The notes under the pieces are model-generated. The model was not told where the DNA came from and did no database searches. It was given only the letters and a program-made list of their open reading frames with translations. Shown piece by piece: positions 33,636 to 44,321 of a stretch of DNA of 64,000 bases. Within the stretch, counting starts at the first letter, position 1. Each line of letters starts with the position of its first letter. A program made the position numbers and the translations under genes. This DNA is from Hericium rajendrae (taxonomy: Eukaryota; Basidiomycota; Agaricomycetes; Russulales; Hericiaceae): the NCBI GenBank assembly GCA_033439255.1, contig CM065880.1:1798001-1862000 (forward strand). Reading direction: 5' to 3'.

Positions 33636-34394
33636 TTTGTTTTGCAAGGCTGAAAAACGGTGCTCACGCGAAAAGGAGAGGTGGGCAGGAGGAGAAGGAC
33701 AGAATGACGCTCGCACGAAGTCAACCTCCCTGACCCGGAATTTCCCGCCAAATGACGTTATTTCCGTATACATCTCCGAGCTCGACCAGGGGCAGATACT
33801 CGCGTCGACCTGGTCATGAGGAGGATCGAGGACGGACGAGACGCACTCTCGAGCCTATGGCTCTGATCGAGGTAAAGAAATAGCATGATCGTACCCCGCG
33901 TCTGCTCCACCGATACCTCTGAAGCAGGCGCGCATTCGCAGATACCTCCGCATCAGTTCAGAGTACACCCGAAGCATCCCCGGATGTCCTATACCATACA
34001 TAAATGGCTTGTTCTGTTAAGTGGAATTGCGTTTCGAACATTCGGGCCGGTACCGGACAACGAGGCGTGCTTCGCAATATAATTAGGGCGGGGAGCAGTT
34101 GTTTCGCTCCATGAGACAGCTGCAACATGCACATCGGTGCATCGCGTATCCAAATCGAGCACTTGGCATTATCGGATGCCCAGTTTGTACTGTCGTTTGT
34201 GAGACATGCGTTATGTGCGATGAGATGCTTTCGTAGTCTGATAAGGAAAGGCTCTGCCACTCAGCTGTCACACCAGTAACTGGCTTATAGACTCGGGTCG
34301 GGAACTGTCACCTTGCTCTCTGCAACCACCATCTCGCGCACTCAGCAGCTTCGTAGTGCTCATTGATCGAACTTCATAGAACGCTTGGAAACAC
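33636..34394. other. Divergent intergenic region
   Basis: About 760 bp between two divergent genes. It has several minor open frames on both strands but no family resemblance and no repeat. Confidence 0.4.
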
Positions 34395-36472
34395 ATGGCC
34401 GAAGATAACCCACCCACCTACGCCCAGATCGTAGGTTCTGCCGCTCCGCTTCCTCACCTGAACGGCGCGGGGTCAAGCGGCGAGCGAACACTCCCGGCCT
34501 CCCTCAAACGCAGTGCATCAACGTCCTTTGAAGGCATGAATATGGATAGCAGGAAGAGGTTGAAGGAGGATGTGCCACACGATGGCGCAGGGGACGTAGT
34601 AGAGCCAAAGGCCTTTGACATCTCGGGTCAGCAGCTCGCAGATGACCTCGCTGAGGAGCTGCAGTGCGGATGCTGCTCAGCATTGCTCCATCGTCCGGTA
34701 GTTGTTTCTCCATGCCAACATTATTTCTGTGGGAGGTTCGTTTATTTCTTTGTCACTCGTATGGCCCAGTATTAACTAAAGCTTGCCCGTATAGCTGCTG
34801 TTTGTTATGGGTAAAGGTAAGCACCTGTGGTCAATCGCCTGTATTGTTAGTATCTTTGGCACAACGGCCACGGAATTCTGGCATTTCGTGCTGGCATCAC
34901 TAATGCAGCGCCGCAGTTCAGCGCAATGATACTCTGCCTTTGGCTTTTATTCAGCTGCTCTACTCTACTCTTCTTCATTTCCCTCGACGGTACCTTCAAC
35001 GTCGCTAATAATGTTTATCAATAACAGAATGGCGGAACGAACTGTCCTGCATGCCGAGGCGTCTCAACAAGCGTATCACCCTCTAGACCGCTGCAATTAA
35101 TGGTAGATGTGCTTCTCCGCCACGACCCCACGAGAGCACGACCCGAGCGTGAGCGACAACAGGCCGACGAAGTTTATAGACCCGGGTTCTCATTTTCTGT
35201 AGGTTCCTTTGCATAGTGTTTATCCTACATCGCTGAGCTGACGTTTCGACGATCAAGATACCAACTCCTCGTGAAGCATCCCCTGAGCCCAATATTAACC
35301 AGAGTGCTGATCTTGCGCGTCCCTGCCCACACTGTTCTCCCGACAACCGGTTTGGCTGGGTCTGCTCCCACCCTGTCCCGGATCCTGTAGCAGACCCGGA
35401 CAATGCCTGGCATACCGAAGACGGCAACCCTCCAGGACACGCGTACTGTGGCAACTGGTACGTTCATCTCTCCCATTTATTCCATCCTTTATCATCTCAC
35501 CCTCAATTCAAGCGAGAATCTTTTGGCCCTCCAGGCACCTACGACAACGAAGTGCGACATGTGCCAAACATGGTTTTGCGGCATTAACATCCCCGCGCGG
35601 TGCATCGCGGCCTCGCTTCCGCACCAGCACCCGAACAACATGTCCGACCTCGGCGACCTCATCCTTTCCGCGGACGTGTACGAATGCTTTGACGGCAACG
35701 CGGTCGAGGTCGAAATCATGCTTGACTATCTGACCGTGCAACGCATCTCGCCCAGACACATCTATCGCGACGTACGCATCCGCTGCTCTTCATGCGAGTA
35801 CAGTCAGGCTGATGCATCTGGTTCAGATCGTCGAACACATCCAGTCCCAGCCGCGGAAGTTCGCGCCTCTGATTGAGCGGGACCTATTCGTGGATGTGTA
35901 TAATGTGGTTCCAGGGCCCGATCCAGGAATCGATAGCCTGCGGCAGCGGATTTGCAGAGTGTGTGCGGCGGAGGTCTTCCTCTACGGCCTAAAGGACTGG
36001 TGGATTCGCGAGCGCAATAAGGGTTTCCTTGAGCCTAGCGTTACCGAGAGACCCAATTGTCCCGACGGAAACGACTGTTTGAGGCAGAAAGAGCATGGTA
36101 AGTCTGAATCTTCACGAACGAAAGTGTCTCGCTGACCCCGTGTATCCTAGCGCATGCGAAAGAATGTAGGTGTCTAAACTTACGTCGTGAACGTTATTCA
36201 AAACAGCTGACACATTGATAGTCAATCATATCATTCCTGTTACTCCCTTTCCTGCAGGCTCTGCGCCGTCGACATCAACACAGCCAGTATTCCCATCCCA
36301 ATCTGCTGGCCTACTTTCTCAGGCTTCCGAGGCGGCAGTCAGAGCTGCGCTCATGGACGGCGATGGGTTTGTGCCTCTGCATGTTCCCTCGAGCAGCCCG
36401 CCTCTCGGGGATCCGGACATAGTTATAGGCTCATCGCAAGAGTTCCGTGATGCGGTCGACGCCATGCTCTGA
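34395..36472 (+). CDS. RING-finger E3 ubiquitin ligase, CHFR-like without FHA domain
   Basis: Start ATG 34395 (MAEDNPPTYAQIVG), six or more introns, stop TGA 36470-36472. About 85 disordered residues are followed by a RING finger: LQCGCCSALLHRPVVVSPC, QHYFCGSCCLLWVK (a 23-nt micro-exon supplies part of it) and GGTNCPACRG. A Cys/His-rich module comes next: PCPHCSPDNRFGWVCSHPV, HAYCGNCENLLALQ, KCDMCQTWFCGI. Then come a helical region with YLTVQRISPRHIYRD and VCAAEVFLYGLKDWW, and a disordered tail. RING plus this Cys-rich region is the CHFR mitotic-checkpoint ligase layout, but the N-terminal FHA domain is absent. Expected role: ubiquitination in a nuclear or cell-cycle pathway. Confidence 0.85.
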
Positions 36473-37011
36473 TCCACATCATGCGGTCCGCTCCAGACTG
36501 CGCGCGGACAAGATGGCCATGCACGATGGCCCAGCCTGCTGCTCCAACAAAGCGCGGAATGATGTTCGCAGTTCGCATGTTCATCATGCCTTGTATCACT
36601 ACCTCAGGAACAACGCATTTTTACTTATTTTCCTTCTGCTTTTCTCCGCTTCCGCTTTCTTTTTTTCTACTTCAACTCACCTGCATTTCGCCCTTTGCCA
36701 TTCGTTGTTCTGCATTACTCAGCTCTTATGTCTTAGTGGTAGGTATAATGAAAGCTTCGGAATACAGGGGTAGGGTGATATCAGTAAGGAGTGGCAATAA
36801 CACAACAGTTAGCGTAATGGAATAAGGATAGTCTGTACAACATAGACGCCAAACGCAGGGATATATATGTATCACGAAGGGGTGACAAAGGTGCGAATGG
36901 AAGTCCGTACATCTTTTTTTACAAAACCAAAGAGGGTGGGCCACCACGACCGCGCGTGGTGAATGAATACGAAGTGGATCATCGGGAAACAAGAACTAAT
37001 CCTGCGAAGGA
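36473..37011. other. Convergent 3' intergenic region
   Basis: About 540 bp between the CHFR-like gene and the Kelch-BTB gene, with T-rich tracts near 36620-36670 and 36910. No gene recognised. Confidence 0.45.
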
Positions 37012-40000
37012 TCAAAGGGTCATGCCGCTTACGCCACCATACATAGCGACCTCTCCTGGTCCAAGGGGCGCATGTTTCTTCGCCTCGGTGTGGAGCACAG
37101 TCTCCATCTCTTTCGCGATGGCTCTTTGCTCCGCACGTTTCTTGAGCTCCTCGGCCAGGCGGATGGTCTTCATCCGCGCCTCCTCCTTCCTGCGCCGCTT
37201 CTCCTCTGCCTTGCGCTGCTTCCCCTCCTCTGAAGACGCAAACGAGCTCGAGCCTACGCTCACGTGCTTGTCGTTCGACTTCTTCGGGGACTCGGGCTTC
37301 TCGCCCTTGCTGGTGAAGAAACGGGACAGGGAGAGGGAACTCGAGCTCCGGCTGCCGGAGGACTTCACGCTAGGGGTCCTATGGGACCTCTGTGTTGTCT
37401 CGATAGTTTCGTGATCGGCGATCCGGGATAAAGAAGTGGCACCTGACGTTATGGTGTCCGAAGACGACTTGGATTGAGCGCGCAGCGCCTCCAGGTTCGG
37501 AGAGTTCTGGAGCCACGAAGGTGCGGATTCCTCCGAGTCGATAGGGCTGTCGATTCCAGAATATCGCCGAGGCGAGTCTTCCGAGGGATGCGCAAACGAG
37601 AGCTGGGTCTTGCTCTCCATCGAACTGGTCGAGAATCGTCGAGAATTCGCCATATCATCGTTGTTCAACTCGTTGATAGAGGCGAGTTGGTAATTGGTGA
37701 TGCGTGGTTCGACCTGCTGTGTCATGGCCGATGGGCTGACCGGGGGGGTGTGGAGTATGGTTGACTGGTGGCTCGGATGACTGCTTGAAAAGGAGCTGCG
37801 CGAGACGGAAGAGGTCAAGGAAGGAACGTCGCTATAACGTATGCTATCACTCTTGTGAGGACCAGTGAGGTTGATGGACGGAAAACTGGAGGGGCTTGGC
37901 GAAGTGAAGAGGCGCCCAGGAAGTTCGTCGTCACGATCAGTCTCAGAATCAGAGGAAGTGGTTCGAGATGGCGATGTACCAGGCGACTGCATAGACCACG
38001 GCGACTGCATAGACCACGGCGACTGCACAGATCTAGACGACTGCATCAGCTCCGGAGCCTGCGCAGACTCGCTATGGACCTGCACAGTCAGCCTCTTGAG
38101 TAACTGCGCAGCTTGGGATTTCGACAACGGAGGAAGCTGTATATCCGAGTCCTCGTCATTCTGTTCCGCGGGCGCCTGATCTTGCTGTTCCTCGAAGCGC
38201 GACCGCGTGTCCACCACAGCCGGCGATAACTCCTCCGCAACAGCCCGGCCCTGACCGTCCAGATCCCCATGCACCGACAAGGGACTGAGCAGCTTCTGTT
38301 TTTCCTGCATCTTGCGTTCCAGGAACAACGGCGTCGAAGACCTCGAAGACGAAGGTACCGATTGTTGCGGAGAATTCTGATCTGACATTCAGATTTAGAT
38401 TATCACATTTTACCCAGTCATATATCAGACACCATAGGTAGCCTACCATCTGCCGCAGCGTAGCCCCGCGCGCCACTCATCTGTCTTCCATCCGTTGGTC
38501 GCATCCAAGCGTCCGACATGCCGCGCGGGCGAGCGGTAGCGGGTTGATCGTTTGGCCCTCCGCCGCCGCCGCCGCTACTACCGCTACCGCTACGACCTCC
38601 CACTGCATTATCGGGATGACCACCACGTCCACCTCTGTCTTTATCTTGCTTGTGACGCGACGGACGCTTTTGATTGTACAACTGCCAAATGGGTGAGCGA
38701 TGGATTAGCCAGATTTGTCAGGCAAATTACCATAACTGTCTTCAAAGCTCTGTGGACAGCCTGGGTCAGGCACACGAGGCGAATGGAAGAAGGCACATTA
38801 AAGCTCACCTAATCTGCAAACTTCGACAACTGCAAAGCGTGGCGACCTCATACACCCCCACAGACGTAGAATTGGACAAGGCGCGGTGCATCGCATGTTT
38901 TACAAGGGACTGAAGATGCGGAAGCTCGTAGTTTGTCGCTAGGACCAGGAGGGCACTGAGCACTGCAGGGGCATGCTGCAGCGGTGTGATCAGCGCTAGT
39001 GAATAGAAGTACTGGACCAAAGCCATCGTGACAGGCCAGGGCTCGGAAAGATGCAGCAGGCGTGGCGTCAAGCGCGGATCCGATCGAGGCCCATCTATCG
39101 GCTTCCCGGGAGTATCGGGCAAAGGAAGGTGACTGGAAGATGCGGGAAGGGTTTCCAGAGCTTTGGCCGCAGCCTGCAAAAAGAGCTCTCTCTGCTTCTT
39201 GAACCACGGCCAACGATCTTCCAGGACTTTGCGCGAACAGTTGACTTTACGCTCATCATCACAGACGATCTCAAAGTCCGCGAGAACACCCTCCTCGAGC
39301 GCAGCAAGACCCATCTCTTGCATGCGGATATCTAATTCGAGCCGTGGTGGTTGATAGATTCCAAATGCCTCGAGGTCTATGACAGCAACATGATCCCAGC
39401 TGAGAAGTCTGCGGTTATAGTCGTCGACAAGGTTCCCATTGCGATTGCCGAAAATAAGGAACTTGTTGGCATCAGCCCAGAGGCAGCTCCGGAACCAGGA
39501 GCCGGAAGAGAGCGTGCTCCCAGGGTCGACACGGGACCAGGTCATGTTGATCAAGTCGAGCGCCCATACTGAGAAAGACTGGAAGCTGTGCGCCAGGTAT
39601 GTACCCGCAATGATCAGATGTGTACCAAGGATAGCTCCCGTGGGAAATCGAAGACCTGGAGGAAAGGCATTTCCAGTCATAGATGTTGATTGGTCGCTGA
39701 TACTGAAGTCGTTGCCCGGCAAAGGGGTGAACACTTCGAGCTCACGCTTAACGTCAGTGAACTGGGTATCATCTGTCAGCAATGAATGACAAGAGACGGA
39801 GAGAAATCAACACACGTTGTAGTTACTATACAGATAAATGTCATTAGGAAACTCGTCGGTAGCCTGCGCCGAGTATGGGAGATGCTGGAGAGAAGAGGGA
39901 GACGTAGATGTGGATGAAGAAGGGCTGCCGGGTTGCCTGAACATCGGCCTCGACGGTGCTGGAATAGAGGAGTGCTTGAGCTCCTCCTGAGGATGTCGAA

Positions 40001-40777
40001 CTCGCAAAGTGCCGGCGACAGCGACACTGCGATATGTTCCGCAATGTCGAGGATAGTCCCGACATCGAATCCACGCTCTTGATTTCAGATTGTACACATA
40101 GACGTCGTCCAACCACACATTGGACAGGTCTTGACCGCCTATGATGAATAAACAGTCGCCGGACACAGAGGATAGGTGAGCATAGCGTTCTTTCGGCGGA
40201 CGTATTGACGAGTCATTTGGAGGCTGCTCAGACCATGAAGAAGGCATCCAACGTCGTGCGGTGAGGTCGTAAAAGCGAACGTCGTTGAGGACGCATAGGT
40301 CGTCGGCGTTTTCGGCATCGGGCTTCACACCCATTCCGCCGAAAATAATGAGGTACTGGTCCCCTAGCGATAAGAGTCAGTACCGAGACAGCCTTGGCTC
40401 CAAACCAGCTATGCTCTTACAGGTGTCGGCGCTGTGGAAGTAGCGTGGCCCCGGGAGTTCCTCATCGGGAGAAGTAGGTATTTTCTCCCAGTTCAAAGTC
40501 TCGAGGTCGAAGACGAATAAATCCGAGACCATCCTGCGTTCCGTGACCAGTCGGCCTCCCTATACGCAAGTATAGTTAGCAGAGCGCATTGCTAAATGGA
40601 GATATTGCCTCACAAAAAGATACATTTTGGAACCGACCACCGTCGTCGATGCGCCCTGAACACAGAAACATCAGAAAAAGACAGGCCCAGATAGCTTAAG
40701 CGACTCACAACCAGCTTGGGCGGCACATCTCCCGTGGTCTTCCTGCAGAAAGTGGTCAGGTCGGAGACCGAATGCAT
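37012..40777 (-). CDS. Kelch-BTB protein, Ral2/Mds3-like
   Basis: Start ATG 40777 (MHSVSDLTTFCRKTTGD), stop TGA 37014-37012. Six or more introns; the last join, about 38450 to 38390, is in phase and ties the Ser-rich C-terminal exon to the rest. The N-terminal third is a kelch propeller (GASTTVVGSKMYLFGG, SDLFVFDLETLNWEKI, PRYFHSADTC, DQYLIIFGGMG, RYAHLSSVSGDCLFIIGG, DDVYVYNLKSRAW). The middle holds a BTB-like fold (DFEIVCDDERKVNCSRKVL, HLSEPWPVTMALVQYFYSLA, LSALLVLATNYELPHLQSLV). The last ~480 residues are Ser/Pro-rich with six-residue repeats and a charged coiled coil (KQRKAEEKRRRKEEARMKT). Fission yeast Ral2, needed for Ras1 activation, and budding yeast Mds3/Pmd1 share this layout. Role inferred as Ras or nutrient signalling. 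Confidence 0.87.
37984..38055 (-). repeat. 18-bp coding tandem repeat in the Kelch-BTB gene
   Basis: Two identical 18-bp units (cgactgcatagaccacgg at 37984-38001 and 38002-38019) followed by two diverged units. On the coding strand they give six-residue units of the form (Q)SPWSM(Q), within the disordered Ser-rich region. Confidence 0.85.
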
Positions 40778-42922
40778 GCTGGCGCGCGACGACCGCGTCG
40801 AGGGGAGGCAGGGACGTTGGGGATAAGGGGAGGAGGATGATGGTTGTCGGTATGAGCGGTAGGGGAATACAGCAGCGCTCTTGGGACCGGGATGGGGTCT
40901 TCATCTCTTCCGGGGTCGCCGTGCTATCTTAGATCTTCCCTTATCTTATCATATCGCTCCCACTCCCTTCCTTCCTCCTTTTCATCTTCCCCCCGTTTCC
41001 AGCCCATCCCGACCGGCATGTATTTTTTTTAGCTGCCAAGTTTCCCGGAAATCACAGGTCCTGACAGCGCCTCACATATAACGACACATATATCGTAGGT
41101 CAATCCGTCAGATTCAGGCGCTCGGGAGTTAGTAGACCACGCTAATTAACCATGCGCTTTTCTCACAGAACAGCAGACCGGCATGCACACAGTTCTCATG
41201 GCTGACGGCAGATTTAGGCCTTAGGCGTCACCCATCACGACTGTTTCCGATTCTCGGACTTCTGAAGCTCTGACGATACACACGACCTCACGACGTTCAT
41301 ATTGCTATCGCCAACTCGCCTTCTTTCGACTTCTCACTTCCACGACATGGGAATGGCACTCATGCTAGCGTGGTAGCTTGCGCCAGTGTGCGACTGCCAT
41401 CCTTTCTCCGGATGAATCATAGCCAGAAGCCGCAGCATCACAATACACACTACAGTATTAGCGATCTCATTTCAAACCCTGCTCAACGTTTCATCCGCGA
41501 TGCTCGCAGAGCATCCAATTAGTCCGAGTTCTCTTGCCACATACTGCTAAGTACACATCGTCGCTTGATCTATGCGAGCCATGCGGCGTTTGATCGATTT
41601 GATCATTGGCCGCTGAGTTTTTCGAAATACTGACTAGTCCAGCATCAGGAATAATACGTATGCGGGCTTGCCGCTCGCGTCAAATTTGACATACATAGTC
41701 GGCATCAACCGCTTGATGTATGTGCGACCTCAACGTCGTCATGCATCATGGCTTACTGTAGCATAGTACGCTCCCTTTTTTTTTTTTTTGGAAATCCTGA
41801 ACCTGTGCTCAAGATGACGATCAGCCCATGGTCCCCCTCGTGGATCGCATGAATTCAGTCTCCTGGCTTTATGATTTCTAAGCTCCAGCCCCCAGGTATA
41901 TTGAATTGGACCGATTTCATCCAGAGGTCGCTCCCTCGATACAAGGGCACGATGCTTTGCAGTACTGATGATAGCGTTACATTGGGTTGGTACCAGGGCA
42001 GAGTGCTTCCACAGACGACGGCGTCAGTGCTCGAAGAATCGATCGGCAAAATACCTTCCACATTTTATGGATGATAACATTGCACTCGAGCACCGAAGGC
42101 GAAGTGCCTTCCACAGATGACAGCGTCATACGAGGCGATCATGGACATTTGTGTCCGTTACCAGACTACAACTCAAGCCCCGCCGTTCCAGATGAGCTTC
42201 CGGCAAGCTTAGTGACCAAACCGTCAGACATCGTGAGACTGCTCGTCTTAGGAGTATTATATCGGCTGTCCAGACATTTCAATCACGCATAACAAATGTA
42301 GCGATACCTTTGTGTTTTCAAATATCAAAAGACTCTACATTCAGTCTGTATCCTACTTGTTCCGTGCGATCTGCGGTATTTACGCGGCGCACTCGGGTGT
42401 TCAGACCCGATGGATAATGTTTTCTGAGGCGCAAACAACACATGGCAACCGTCGATCTTAGAATTAAAGGCGGTTCAGTCAGGAAGGCATCTTCCCTTTT
42501 CGGTGCGGTGGCAGCAAAGTACTGTATGTCGAGGCACATCACCGAAAAGCGGGCTCGCTCGAAGACACTCAGTAGATCAAAGAGGACAGGAATTCGTGAG
42601 CCATCAGCTTCAAGACAGTCCGCCCTCCCATTCCACTCCCTCGCATCTGAGCATCATTCTTGTCCGCCCGGTAGGAAATGACGCCGAGATAGTTGCAGAT
42701 CCTCGCTCAAATGTCTCGCTGACTTACAATATTCTTTATGGATGCCAATAAGACCGAAAATGAATAGCAACCTCCACTCCTATCCTACAATCTCCTCCTG
42801 CTGCCTCCACTTCCTGGTCCTTCCCCTTCCTGTGATTCGTTTATTTTGATTTTTTTTTTCCGTTATCTTTGCGCGCGCGTCCGTTTCATCTCCCGGAGCA
42901 AAAGAACACGCCCCGCCAAAAA
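40778..42922. other. Long gene-poor interval
   Basis: About 2.1 kb. The first ~300 bp is the Kelch-BTB promoter side. A T13 tract lies near 41777. Between 41961 and 42129 a short motif recurs three times (listed separately). No gene, intact transposon or RNA gene was supported. Low-level open frames near 41870-42292 are treated as non-coding. Confidence 0.4.
41961..42129. repeat. Three diverged copies of a ~20-bp motif
   Basis: The motif cca-cagatgacagcgtca occurs, with changes, at 41961-41980, 42004-42026 and 42106-42129. All three can be read as Ser-Thr-Asp-Asp-(Ser/Gly)-Val, though in different global frames. It may be a remnant of a minisatellite or of a decayed coding repeat. Confidence 0.5.
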
Positions 42923-43035
42923 GGGCTCAATCGGGAATTGAACCCGAGACCACCCGCACGCATACCCGGGTTCAATTCCTAGGTGAGCATTGTACAGAGC
43001 CCGAAGCGGGTATCATACTACTAGACCATTGAGCC
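42923..43035 (-). tRNA. tRNA-Pro (anticodon CGG) with intron
   Basis: Minus strand, 5' at 43035. The acceptor 5' strand GGCTCAA pairs with TTGAGCC (42930-42924), with discriminator C at 42923. The anticodon stem CCCGC/GCGGG flanks loop TT-CGG-G. The T-arm TCGGG-TTCAATT-CCCGA is perfect. The intron occupies 42999-42959 (41 nt), directly after the base 3' of the anticodon, the usual nuclear position. Mature length is about 72 nt. The sequence GGCTCA..GGTCTAG..GTATGAT matches eukaryotic tRNA-Pro. A 13-nt part of the intron is complementary to this tRNA's own T-arm. CCA is not encoded, as expected. Confidence 0.95.
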
Positions 43036-43389
43036 ATGTACTGACGATTGACGAAACTATATAATTTTCAGTCACTGCAGGAAGCCCCGACATTAAAGCC
43101 TGAAACATTGTGCACCTCTACCAAATTATAATAATAAAATATTAGAGGAGCTGCACGACATGATATCTAATCTGCAACGATGTCAAGGGGTTTGTGCGCT
43201 GCGGAGGTTGCTGGTCTCGGATGCCAGGCCTGGATTGATCATAGCGCCACCTGGTGCGATGAGACGATGTCGTTTTTATCGCCCTTCGGTCCGCGATCAT
43301 GGCGAGTCATATCGACCCTCGTTCGACCTAACGACCACAATACCCTCTCTCCAAGTCGTCTTCGGACGTCGCATCTCCACTCTTTCAGC
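43036..43389. other. Intergenic, upstream of PNP oxidase
   Basis: About 350 bp. The PNPO frame remains open upstream to about 43180 with extra in-frame ATGs at 43180 and 43267, so part of this may encode an N-terminal extension. Confidence 0.4.
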
Positions 43390-44145
43390 ATGGATGCCAT
43401 GGATTCCGCGATCGTTAAGGAGACACCAGATAAAATCCAAGTTGTTCGCCACCAGCAGTACGAGACGCCAGACATCCTCTCTCCGACTACTGTTAAACCG
43501 AATCCAATCGACCAATTTCGTATATGGTTCACCTCGGTGCAAGGCAAGGTCGCTGAGCCAGAAGTCATGACGCTTTCCACCGCTACGGCATCCGGTATTC
43601 CGTCGTCTCGCAACGTCCTCTTTAAACAGCTGGACCCGCGTGGCTTCGTGTTTTTCACGAACTACGAATCACGCAAGTCGCGCGAGCTGCAGGAGAATCC
43701 CCATGCAGCAATCGTGTTCTACTGGCCGGAGGTCCATCGGCAGGTGCGCGTGCTGGGGCGGGCGGAGAAAGTGAGCAAGGAGGAGAGCGAGGCGTACTAT
43801 CGTAGCCGGCCCCTTGGGAGCAGGATCGGTGCTTGGGCGAGCAAGCAGAGCAGCGTTGTAGGAGAGGATGAACTTCCGAAACAGGTGAAGGACGTCGAGA
43901 ATCGTTTTGGAGTTCCGGAGGGAGCTGAGGATGCAGAGATCCCTTTACCTGAGTTTTGGGGCGGATGGAGGATAATCCCAAGGTATTATTCATCTGACAT
44001 CTAAATGCATTTTGATTGACTCCATGACAGCGAAGTAGAATTCTGGGCTGGGAAGCCCTCACGTTTGCACGATCGAGTACGATACCTCCGTCTGGATCCG
44101 GCGCAGCAGTCATCAGAGTGGAAGATAGAGCGACTCTCTCCATAA
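43390..44145 (+). CDS. pdx3: Pyridoxamine 5'-phosphate oxidase
   Basis: FMN enzyme oxidising pyridoxine or pyridoxamine 5'-phosphate to pyridoxal 5'-phosphate. Start ATG 43390 ([15 protein letters not shown]) is chosen by family length; the in-frame ATG 43267 would add a Ser/Arg-rich, presequence-like extension. One intron (about 43984-44030) joins in phase, and TAA ends at 44145. Family landmarks in order: [55 protein letters not shown], the substrate/FMN region [36 protein letters not shown], and the C-terminal [18 protein letters not shown] with the conserved W..RLHDR signature. Complete and intact. Cytosolic, or mitochondrial if the longer start is used. Confidence 0.95.
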
Positions 44146-44321
44146 CCCCCCATATCCACGAGTTGCAGCCGAATGCACACGCAATCATTTGACTTCTGAC
44201 CGGTTAAACTGAAAGAATTGGTGTACAGGTATCTAGAAAGCCGTGAGGCAAGGTACGCCGAGTGCGGAAACTGCAGCAGTGATAATTGTGCGCAAGACTA
44301 CAGCAACATCTGCGTCAACGA

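Noticed and set aside
42380-42430. Possible second tRNA (GGGTTCAGACCC-like)
   Set aside because: No acceptor or anticodon stems could be built around it.
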